A stretch of 6,366 nt of DNA from Lachnoclostridium sp. (GTDB lineage: Bacteria > Bacillota > Clostridia > Lachnospirales > Lachnospiraceae). The notes below the pieces were generated by a model. The model had not been told where the DNA came from. It ran no database searches and worked only from the letters and a program-made list of their open reading frames with translations. The position numbers and the translations under genes were made by a program. The stretch is from positions 1 to 6,366 of the forward strand of contig DMCD01000102.1 of the NCBI GenBank assembly GCA_003445895.1. Direction: 5' to 3'. The stretch's first letter is position 1; each line of letters starts with the position of its first letter. This document shows, one piece after another, positions 1 to 4,653 of this stretch.

Positions 1-1126
1 TAGAACCGTAGTCCTCCGAGGTCAGGGACAGTCCCAGCCGGTCATCCAGGTCATCCAGGCTCATGGAGCCCTCCACCAGATACTCCCGATCGGAGATCTT
101 CTTCACATTGTTCTCCTCATCGGCGTCATACTCATCGTGGATCTCGCCCACGATCTCCTCCAGCATATCCTCCAGCGTGATCAGGCCCGCCGTCACGCCG
201 TACTCGTCCAGGACGATGACGATATTGATGTCGGACCGGCGCATCTCCAGCATAAGCCCGGAGATATTCTTGAATTCATAGGTATAGAGGGGCTTGCGCA
301 GGTACTTTCGGATGTCAAAGGCCTCCCCGTCTTCCCGCAGGAAGATATCCTTGATGTTCAGGATGCCGATGACATTGTCCACCGTCTCCTCATAGACCGG
401 GAACCGGGTATACTTCTCCTCCCGGAATACCCGCATCAGCTCATCGTAATCCGCATCCACGCTGATAAAGGTCATATCCACGCGGGGCACCATCACGTCT
501 CTGGCCACCGCGTCCCCGAAATCGAAGACGTTGTTGATCATCGTCTTTTCCCGCTCCTCGATCTCGCCTTCCTGGTGGCTGACCTCCACCATGGTCCGCA
601 GCTCATCCTCGGTGATGGTATCTCCCTTCCGGTTCAGATCCACATGGAGAATCGTGAGAACCACATGGGCCAGCCGGTTGACGATGATGATCACCGGCGT
701 GAGCAGCCACATCAGAAACCAGATGATGCCGGCCACCCGGAGGGAAATGCTCTCGGAATAGTAGTTGGCCGCCGTCTTCGGGGAAATCTCGCCGAAGACC
801 AGCACCGCCAGGGTCAGTATTCCCGTCGCCACACCCACGGCCCGGCTCCCCCACAAATCCGCGGCCAGCATGGTGGCCAGGGAGGATGCGTAGAGGTTTA
901 CAATATTATTGCATATGAGAATTGCACTCAGCATCTTGTCCGGGTCATCCAGAACGCGGAGCACGGTTTTGGCCCGCCGGTCGCCGCCGTCCCTCAGATT
1001 GATGAGCCGGATCCGGTTCACGGTTGTCAGCGCCGTCTCCGAGGCGGAGAAAAAGCCGGACAGAACAAGCAGCAGAATCAGAGTGACAAGTCTTACTATT
1101 TCACCAGTTTCCAAACAGGGAACCAT
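1..1126 (-). CDS. CNNM/CorC (HlyC-like) family membrane protein, 3' end cut off
   Basis: Reading the minus strand from the ATG at 1126 gives 375 residues with no stop before the window edge; probably a few dozen C-terminal residues are missing. The N-terminal half is a DUF21/CNNM transmembrane domain. A hydrophobic segment at about 13-26 runs into SGFFSASETAL (23-33). Another spans about 66-89, and one at about 97-111 ends in FGEISPKTAA (111-120). A last one lies at about 131-152. A CBS pair follows (about 209-331), including VMVPR (211-215), RFPVYEE, and LDEYGVTAGLITLEDM (306-321). The start of a CorC_HlyC domain comes next (about 345 onward, with LDDLDDRLGL). Family members act in the cytoplasmic membrane in divalent cation (Mg2+) export or homeostasis; many are annotated as hemolysins without evidence of haemolysis. 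The start is supported by a purine-rich AAAGGA just upstream and a near-consensus promoter. It is divergent from coaW with a 75-nt gap. Confidence 0.93.
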   Translation of the reverse strand, partial: MVPCLETGEIVRLVTLILLLVLSGFFSASETALTTVNRIRLINLRDGGDRRAKTVLRVLDDPDKMLSAILICNNIVNLYASSLATMLAADLWGSRAVGVATGILTLAVLVFGEISPKTAANYYSESISLRVAGIIWFLMWLLTPVIIIVNRLAHVVLTILHVDLNRKGDTITEDELRTMVEVSHQEGEIEEREKTMINNVFDFGDAVARDVMVPRVDMTFISVDADYDELMRVFREEKYTRFPVYEETVDNVIGILNIKDIFLREDGEAFDIRKYLRKPLYTYEFKNISGLMLEMRRSDINIVIVLDEYGVTAGLITLEDMLEEIVGEIHDEYDADEENNVKKISDREYLVEGSMSLDDLDDRLGLSLTSEDYGS

Positions 1127-1160
1127 CCTTTCCTTTACTAATCTGACTGATAATGCTATT

Positions 1161-1189
1161 AATATAGTATATGCACAAATTTATGTCAA
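1161..1189 (-). promoter_or_regulatory. Sigma-A promoter of the CNNM/CorC gene
   Basis: On the minus strand there is a perfect -35 TTGACA (1184-1189), a 17-nt spacer, and a -10 TATATT (1161-1166, five of six). The predicted start near 1154 gives a leader of about 28 nt before the ATG at 1126. The -35 lies only 2 nt from the GGAG of coaW (1192-1195), so this promoter occupies the coaW leader. A plus-strand promoter for coaW must overlap it, but the candidates I see are weak (CTGACT-16-TAGTAT, or TTTACT-17-TATTAA). Confidence 0.75.
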
Positions 1190-1201
1190 ACGGAGACCAC
1201 C

Positions 1202-2020
1202 ATGAAAAACAGAATCGGAATTGATATCGGCGGAACCAATACCAAGCTTGCAGTCCTCATGCCGGAACAGGCACCGATAACGGCCATCTTCCCCTCCGGC
1301 CAGGACCCGGTCCGCTCCGTCCATGAGCTTCTTGCCCGCTTTTTTGATAAGCAGCACCTGGATGCCGGAGACTTTTCGGAAATCGTCCTGACAGGCCAGC
1401 GGGCCACCTTCATCCGGGGAGAGCTTCTCGGAATCCCGACCCGCATCGCGGATGAGATTCGTTCCATCGGACTCGGCGGTCTCTATCTCTCGGGTCTTTC
1501 CGAGGCCCTCGTCGTCAGCATGGGCACCGGTACCGCCTATGTGCTGGCGCAGAACAGCGAATGCCGCCACATCGGCGGAAGCTCCCTGGGCGGCGGCACC
1601 ATCACCGGCATGGCCTCCCGGTTCCTGGGTGTTCATGACTATAAAGAGCTCTGTGATATGGCCGTGCGCGGCAACTGGCGCAAGTGCGACCTGATGATCG
1701 GAGACCTGCAGGGCGGTACCGGCAGCAGCCTGGACGGTGACCTGACCGCCTCCAATTTCGGACAAATAAAAAGCGATGCGACGGATGATGACATCGCCGC
1801 AGCGCTCTTCCATATCGTATTTGAGAATATCGGCGTATTCTGCCACTTCGCGCTCCGGGACTGCCCCGTGCGCAATGTGGTTCTCACCGGCGCCCTCTCC
1901 GAAAACCCGCTGATTGAAGACTGCTTCGACATCTTCAACCGGAAAACGGAGATCTTCAACCTCCGGGTGCAGGTCCCCCCGCACTCCGCCTTCGCCCCGG
2001 TGATAGGCGCCCTACTTTGA
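1202..2020 (+). CDS. coaW: Type II pantothenate kinase
   Basis: This 272-residue protein is predicted to phosphorylate pantothenate with ATP, the first step of cytoplasmic coenzyme A synthesis. It has the actin-like (ASKHA) fold signature of PanK-II enzymes such as Staphylococcus aureus CoaW (about 267 residues). The phosphate-1 loop is GIDIGGTNTK (6-15). A probable catalytic Glu is E85, in ADEIRSIGLG. MGTGT is at 107-111, and IGGSSLGGGTITG at 124-136 is the Gly-rich nucleotide region. DYKELCDMA follows at 146-154, then GDLTASNFG (179-187) and a C-terminal VVLTGALSEN (227-236), the adenosine-side motif. The start is fixed by GGAG (1192-1195) 6 nt before the ATG. It is not the NAD-kinase-like type I or the CoaX type III fold. 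Type II bacterial enzymes typically resist CoA feedback, which is family knowledge and not visible here. Its stop lies inside the convergent LspA-like gene. Confidence 0.92.
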   Translation: MKNRIGIDIGGTNTKLAVLMPEQAPITAIFPSGQDPVRSVHELLARFFDKQHLDAGDFSEIVLTGQRATFIRGELLGIPTRIADEIRSIGLGGLYLSGLSEALVVSMGTGTAYVLAQNSECRHIGGSSLGGGTITGMASRFLGVHDYKELCDMAVRGNWRKCDLMIGDLQGGTGSSLDGDLTASNFGQIKSDATDDDIAAALFHIVFENIGVFCHFALRDCPVRNVVLTGALSENPLIEDCFDIFNRKTEIFNLRVQVPPHSAFAPVIGALL

Positions 2021-2737
2021 GGTAGTTTTCTTCTTGTGGATCTTCCAGAGAAGCCCGGCCGCTGCAAGCTTTCTTGCGCGGCTTTTTCTCTTTTTCTCCG
2101 CGATGTTCTTTGCCAGCTCCGCCGTGGTCTTTCCGGCGGCGTACTGGGTCGCCAGCTCCGCGGCCGCCATGGCCTTCTGGGCCTTTCTCACCGCCTTTAT
2201 GGCCTTCTTCGAGGCCTTCATGCTTCCGGCCGCCACCGCAGCCTGCGCTGCCAGCTTCTTTGCCTTCCGCTCTTCTCCCAGGGGGCCGATCAGGGCCGAT
2301 GCGCCGATCAGGGCCGCACCGGTCACGACGCCGCAGTCTCCCAGGTTAAAGACCACCTTCTCCAGGCCCTTTTCCCTGATGCAGAGCCAGTCCACCACAT
2401 AGCCCCGCTTCAGCCGGTCATACAGGTTGCTGGCCGCTCCCGCCGTCACCAGGGTATATCCCAGCTTTTCCGCGGCACTGGCCTTATCGGAATTCATCTG
2501 ATAGAGCCATATGCCCGCCGATGCCGAGGTAAGTGTCATAGGAACATATTTTACCAGGTCCGGCTTATCCTTCAGAAAGCCGAAGAGAAAGCCGTCATTG
2601 TGGTTGCGGTAGAGCCATACCTTCCCGTCCGTTCCCTTCACCTCTCTGGGAAACTTCTCCGGCTTCTGGTTCTCCACCTTCTCCTTCATCATATAATCCG
2701 CGCCGAACAGTCCTGCGCCAAGTCCCGTATATAACAT
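2012..2737 (-). CDS. Signal peptidase II (LspA)-like protein with Lys/Ala-rich C-terminal tail
   Basis: The 241-residue product starts at the ATG at 2737, which has GGGAGGG (2745-2751) 7 nt upstream. Signal peptidase II is the membrane aspartic protease that removes lipoprotein signal peptides. The family pattern is readable: D14 near the first membrane segment (LFGADYMMK), NDGFLFGFL (47-55) like the N-G-aF-g motif, SNLYDRLKRGYVVDW (103-117) and VVFNLGDCGVV (128-138). D107 and D134 are the two catalytic aspartates, 27 residues apart as in Bacillus LspA; N104 and N131 also match. The usual Ala before the second Asp is Gly133. Membrane segments at about 2-13, 62-80, 88-104 and 132-153 are unusually Gly/Ala-rich. 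Residues 154-241 are a basic extension (many Lys and Ala) absent from ordinary LspA of about 150-170 residues. It may be a divergent paralogue, with the main lspA elsewhere. Its stop overlaps coaW by 9 nt. Confidence 0.8.
   Translation of the reverse strand: MLYTGLGAGLFGADYMMKEKVENQKPEKFPREVKGTDGKVWLYRNHNDGFLFGFLKDKPDLVKYVPMTLTSASAGIWLYQMNSDKASAAEKLGYTLVTAGAASNLYDRLKRGYVVDWLCIREKGLEKVVFNLGDCGVVTGAALIGASALIGPLGEERKAKKLAAQAAVAAGSMKASKKAIKAVRKAQKAMAAAELATQYAAGKTTAELAKNIAEKKRKSRARKLAAAGLLWKIHKKKTTSK
2058..2087 (+). terminator. Intrinsic terminator of coaW, inside the opposite gene
   Basis: The plus strand shows GCCGC (2058-2062), a bulged T, GCAAG (2064-2068), loop CTTT, CTTGC (2073-2077) and GCGGC (2078-2082). 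The stem has ten base pairs and is followed directly by TTTTT (2083-2087), then CTC and five more T. It sits 38 nt after the coaW stop, the expected distance, but within codons for the basic tail of the minus-strand LspA-like protein. The opposite strand has no U-tract after the hairpin, so it should act only on plus-strand transcripts. Confidence 0.8.
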
Positions 2738-2799
2738 ATGCTTACCCTCCCATGCAGTCAGACATCTTAAGAGGATGACCCTTTCTTTCCTGTCATTTA

Positions 2800-2828
2800 A
2801 GCATACCACAGAACTATTCACTTCGCAA
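2800..2828 (-). promoter_or_regulatory. Possible extended -10 promoter for the LspA-like gene
   Basis: On the minus strand, TTGCGA (2823-2828), a 17-nt spacer and TATGCT (2800-2805) preceded by TGG make an extended -10 promoter with four of six matches in each hexamer. The -35 lies within the last codons of the permease remnant. The predicted start near 2793 gives a leader of about 55 nt. The hexamers are weak, so transcription from upstream is an equally good explanation. Confidence 0.35.
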
Positions 2829-3143
2829 CGCGTCGATGGGACTCATGGAGGCTGCGCGGCTGGCCGGCATATAGCCGAAGATCAGCCCGATCCCCACAGA
2901 AACGCCGAAGGATATCAGAATCGAACCGAAGGTGGGATAGGCGCCGATGCCCATCAGCTTTCCCGCGGTCTTTGTCACGGCACAACCGACGATGATGCCG
3001 AGGATGCCGCTTTCCACGATACCTGCGGTAACGATCACCTTCTTGCGCATACTGTAGTTGGAGGATGCATATACAGAAAGAGGAGCTGCCGCCGTAACCG
3101 CCGTTACAGCTGCCAGCTCCCCCGCGATAAACCGTACTTTCAT
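2814..3143 (-). CDS. Short FtsX/MacB-type ABC permease C-terminal fragment (possible remnant)
   Basis: This is an intact 109-residue frame. Residues 36-109 look like the last two membrane helices of an FtsX/MacB-type permease: VIVTAGIVESGILGIIVG (about 36-53), GSILISFGVSVGIGLIFGYM (73-92), then the characteristic end PASRAAS(M)SPIDALRSE. A complete permease has about 380-650 residues and an ATPase partner. Neither the periplasmic domain, the first helix, the conserved R-R-E-I-G linker nor an ATPase gene is present. Residues 1-31 (MKVRFIAG... then Ala/Val/Thr-rich, ...VYASS) form a third hydrophobic stretch that could be a signal peptide or a helix. I chose the ATG at 3143, with AAGGAG about 10 nt upstream, over an in-frame GTG at 3179 that has no comparable site. 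It is either a decayed transporter end or a small membrane protein in its own right. The good ribosome site, repeat-bearing upstream region and open frame argue against simple decay. Confidence 0.6.
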   Translation of the reverse strand: MKVRFIAGELAAVTAVTAAAPLSVYASSNYSMRKKVIVTAGIVESGILGIIVGCAVTKTAGKLMGIGAYPTFGSILISFGVSVGIGLIFGYMPASRAASMSPIDALRSE

Positions 3144-3169
3144 GGTCCCTTCTCTCCTTTTCTCTATGG

Positions 3170-3198
3170 TATTTACCACTTTAAAGAGATTGTGTGAC
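3170..3198 (-). promoter_or_regulatory. Weak, possibly activator-dependent promoter of the permease fragment
   Basis: On the minus strand, GTCACA (3193-3198, four of six to TTGACA), a 17-nt spacer and TAAATA (3170-3175) preceded by TGG form a poor promoter. Its -35 is the last TCACA unit of the direct-repeat array. A weak core with repeats overlapping the -35 is the usual layout for activation by an OmpR/PhoP-type response regulator. The regulator is not in this window. Confidence 0.4.
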
Positions 3199-3243
3199 TA
3201 TCCTGTGAAATTCCGGTGCAGATTATGTGAAAATCCTGTGAAA
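3187..3243 (-). repeat. Pair of 24-bp direct repeats with 11-bp phased TCACA units (putative operator)
   Basis: The two 24-nt copies, 3220-3243 and 3187-3210 in minus-strand order, match at 21 of 24 positions. They are separated by 9 nt, a period of 33 nt or about three helical turns. Each copy reads TTTCACAGGAT, two variable bases, TCACA, one base, AATCT. The four TCACA units are thus 11, 22 and 11 nt apart, all on one DNA face. TTCACA-N5-TTCACA resembles the direct-repeat boxes of OmpR-family regulators such as Bacillus PhoP (TT(A/C/T)ACA repeats about 5 nt apart). The array directly precedes the permease-fragment gene and overlaps its predicted -35. Confidence 0.7.
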
Positions 3244-3256
3244 AATATGACGAGGA

Positions 3257-3517
3257 TCAGAGCTTCACATGGTTCTCGTAAGCCGCATTCAGAGCACAGA
3301 TAGCGCACTTTTCGTGTCTGCTGTGTACGCTTCCGCAGACCGGACAGGTAACCATATCCTCCTCCGCTGCATAGAACTCTACTTTCCCGCACTTCGGGCA
3401 CTCATAGATATCTACGTGGAACCGGTCCGCGATATTCATGCTTCCCAGAGGGTAAGCCGCCTTCTTCAGCTCCATCGGAACGCCGCACTGTGCGCAGATT
3501 TTCTTCATCTCAGCCAT
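3257..3517 (-). CDS. Small double zinc-ribbon protein of unknown function
   Basis: The product has 86 residues and four CxxC pairs: C8/C11, C40/C43, C58/C61 and C71/C74, enough for two zinc sites of the rubredoxin/zinc-ribbon kind. Between the first two pairs is a segment with DRFHVDIYECPKCGKVEFY (31-49); the tail HSRHEKCAICALNAAYENH contains extra His. There is no membrane segment or signal peptide, so it is likely cytoplasmic. I do not recognise a specific family; many short zinc ribbons of this type in clostridia are unnamed. The start is taken as the ATG at 3517, with GAAGG 8 nt upstream. An in-frame GTG at 3541 would add eight residues, but its AGGA directly abuts the codon. A TATAAT box at 3615-3620 implies a leader of roughly 90 nt. 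No clear terminator follows, so transcription may continue into the permease fragment. Confidence 0.75.
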   Translation of the reverse strand: MAEMKKICAQCGVPMELKKAAYPLGSMNIADRFHVDIYECPKCGKVEFYAAEEDMVTCPVCGSVHSRHEKCAICALNAAYENHVKL

Positions 3518-3614
3518 GGTATAAACCTTCTTTCTTATCACTCCTGCCCCGGGTTTTGTCCTTTCCCCTGCCGGGAAATGCTTCCGCCCAAAGCTTATTT
3601 TCCTTTACGGCTCC

Positions 3615-3620
3615 ATTATA
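3615..3620 (-). promoter_or_regulatory. -10 box of the zinc-ribbon gene
   Basis: A perfect TATAAT on the minus strand (3615-3620). At the expected distance upstream only a T-rich stretch (TTTTTC-like) is found, so the -35 is poor. The predicted start near 3608 leaves a leader of about 90 nt before the ATG at 3517. Confidence 0.5.
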
Positions 3621-3659
3621 ACGCTTCCAGTAAAAAAGAAAAATTCTCTTTGATAATCG

Positions 3660-3730
3660 CCGATATCATTAAAAATGATACCGGAATCTGCCGCAGACTT
3701 TGTGAAATTTTTCATAAAGTCTGATTTTTT
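3660..3730 (+). terminator. Two plus-strand hairpins ending in a U-tract, with no plus-strand gene before them
   Basis: Hairpin 1: CCG, an A-C mismatch, then TATCATT (3664-3670), loop AAA, AATGATA (3674-3680), closing with CGG (3682-3684). Hairpin 2: CAGACTTTGTGAA (3694-3706), loop ATTT, TTCATAAAGTCTG (3711-3723). This is a 13-bp stem with one G-U pair, followed by A and six T (3725-3730). The second has intrinsic-terminator form on the plus strand only. The nearest plus-strand gene upstream is coaW, 1.7 kb away with its own terminator. The element may therefore end a small RNA or shield the kinase promoter (-35 begins at 3739) from antisense readthrough. Confidence 0.6.
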
Positions 3731-3738
3731 CGTTTTCA

Positions 3739-3768
3739 TTGACAAAACCACCTGAATTGTTGTACAAT
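3739..3768 (+). promoter_or_regulatory. Sigma-A promoter of the guanylate-kinase-family gene
   Basis: TTGACA (3739-3744, perfect), an 18-nt spacer and TACAAT (3763-3768, five of six). The predicted start near 3775 gives a leader of about 63 nt. The -10 lies within two overlapping palindromes: AATTGT-TGT-ACAATT (3755-3769) and GTACAATTGTAC (3762-3773). They could be an operator for a dimeric repressor, because bound protein would cover the -10. Confidence 0.7.
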
Positions 3769-3837
3769 TGTACCATAAAAGATCGCGTCAGGATATGCAC
3801 TGACATAGAACAATTATGCTTGAAGGAGGAGTACGCT

Positions 3838-4521
3838 ATGCATCAGGATAAAAAATATTTTGAGAAAATCGGAGCCAGAGGCCAGCTGATTGTTATTTCC
3901 GGTCCCAGCGGCGTAGGTAAGAGAACTCTGGTTAAGGAATATCTCTCACAGCACCCGGTTGCCATCAAGGTTCCCACCGTAACCACCCGCCCGCCCAGAG
4001 ATGACGAGGAAGACGGTGAGCAGCACTATTTCATCTCCCAGGAAGATTTTGACCGCATGATCCGCAACGGCGAGATCATCGACTATTCCTACTACAACCG
4101 CTACGGCTACGGCACTACCGTGACTGCCATTGAGAATGCCCGAAACGCCGGAAGAAACGTCATTCTTATCGAGAATGTCACCGGTTCCATGCGCGTGAAA
4201 TCCCGCTTCCCGGACGCTTCCCTGATCTTCATCCTTCCCATGGAATGGGATGAGCTGGAAGAGCGTATCCAAGAGCGTTTCGCCCATGACCCGCAGCGCG
4301 TGGAGGACAGCCTCCATCACGCAAAAGAGCAGATTCTCTGCGCCGGCCAGTTCGACTATGTACTGGTGAACGATACCATCGAGAAGACCGTCCGCCGTCT
4401 GGGCCAGATCATCCACGGCAACCGCTATGCGGGCCGCAACATGGTCTACTTCCTGGACAACTACATCCAGAGTGAGATCCAGTCCGACCTGGTGGATGTG
4501 CTGACTTCCATCAACCGGTAA
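3838..4521 (+). CDS. Guanylate kinase (Gmk)-family protein with altered active site
   Basis: The product has 227 residues. The start is the ATG at 3838, with AAGGAGGA (3823-3830) 7 nt upstream; the frame is open back to 3739, but that would place the start in the promoter. Guanylate kinase converts GMP and ATP to GDP and ADP in the cytoplasm. The fold is plain: QLIVISGPSGVGKRT (16-30, P-loop), TTRPPR (49-54), GYGT (90-93), FPDASLIFILP (124-134) and FDYVLVND (172-179). Against yeast Guk1, several ligands differ. The P-loop Ser after Lys is Arg29; Glu69 is Asp82; Tyr50 is His63. The D-I-D motif (Asp98 and Asp100) is I111-E112-N113, and the second lid arginine is Ser158. Ser34 is Thr47. Arg51, Arg54, Glu57, Tyr91 and Arg147 are kept. 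A C-terminal extension of about 35 residues (193-227) follows the usual end. It may be a second copy with a changed or lost activity, while a canonical gmk lies elsewhere (inference). Calling it an ordinary Gmk is the main alternative. Confidence 0.82.
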   Translation: MHQDKKYFEKIGARGQLIVISGPSGVGKRTLVKEYLSQHPVAIKVPTVTTRPPRDDEEDGEQHYFISQEDFDRMIRNGEIIDYSYYNRYGYGTTVTAIENARNAGRNVILIENVTGSMRVKSRFPDASLIFILPMEWDELEERIQERFAHDPQRVEDSLHHAKEQILCAGQFDYVLVNDTIEKTVRRLGQIIHGNRYAGRNMVYFLDNYIQSEIQSDLVDVLTSINR

Positions 4522-4558
4522 ACAGTCCCTCGCAGGGAAGTTTATATCGCAGCAAATA

Positions 4559-4603
4559 AAGAGCTGCCGGAGAAAGCATCTGTTGCAATCTCCGGCAGCT
4601 CTT
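4559..4603. terminator. Long hairpin between convergent kinase and phosphohexomutase genes
   Basis: A perfect 15-bp stem, AAGAGCTGCCGGAGA (4559-4573) with TCTCCGGCAGCTCTT (4589-4603). The 15-nt loop itself can form a 3-bp inner stem (GCA with TGC). On the minus strand it is followed by TTTATTT, giving an intrinsic terminator about 50 nt after the phosphohexomutase stop. On the plus strand the trailing sequence is CTGCTG, so termination of the kinase transcript would rely on the hairpin's own T residues and is less certain. Confidence 0.8.
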
Positions 4604-4653
4604 CTGCTGTCCGCACATATAGCAGATCCGATGGGAAATGATTCCCCTTCTGC

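Larger units (their letters stand above)
3518..3837. other. 320-nt divergent intergenic region
   Basis: This gap separates the zinc-ribbon gene (minus) from the guanylate-kinase-family gene (plus) and is much more A/T-rich than its surroundings over 3595-3780. From left to right it holds a GC-rich zinc-ribbon leader with a 6-bp hairpin (TTTCCC 3562-3567 with GGGAAA 3573-3578), a TATAAT box, two plus-strand hairpins ending in a U-tract, and a TTGACA promoter with overlapping palindromes. A last short hairpin (GTCAG 3787-3791 with CTGAC 3800-3804) lies in the kinase leader. I see no protein-coding gene and no recognisable riboswitch class. Confidence 0.7.

Noticed and set aside
137..1141. Long plus-strand open frame of 334 codons
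   Set aside because: It is antisense to the CNNM/CorC gene; its translation is His/Asp-rich with no family resemblance, while the minus strand shows clear DUF21 and CBS motifs.
1181..1984. Minus-strand open frame opposite coaW
   Set aside because: A shadow of coaW: no ribosome site and no recognisable motif, whereas the plus strand matches PanK-II along its whole length.
2036..2734. Plus-strand open frame opposite the LspA-like gene
   Set aside because: Low-complexity Leu/Arg/His-rich translation with no start signal; the minus strand carries the LspA motifs and a strong ribosome site.
2738..2821. 28-residue N-terminal extension of the LspA-like protein
   Set aside because: It would start within the end of the permease fragment, lacks a ribosome site and is not hydrophobic in an LspA-like way; the ATG at 2737 has GGGAGGG 7 nt upstream.
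3187..3243. CRISPR array
   Set aside because: Only two imperfect repeats with a 9-nt spacer and no cas genes; the phasing fits a regulator binding site better.
3739..3837. 33-residue N-terminal extension of the guanylate-kinase-family protein
   Set aside because: The region contains the promoter and leader, and the longer frame begins at the -35 hexamer itself; the ATG at 3838 has an ideal ribosome site.
3775..3837. Riboswitch in the kinase leader
   Set aside because: The leader is about 60 nt with only short 4-5 bp stems, and no known riboswitch signature is visible.
4526..4538. Small hairpin (TCCCT-CGC-AGGGA) just after the kinase stop as a terminator
   Set aside because: Only five base pairs and no true U-tract follows; the 15-bp hairpin at 4559-4603 is far stronger.
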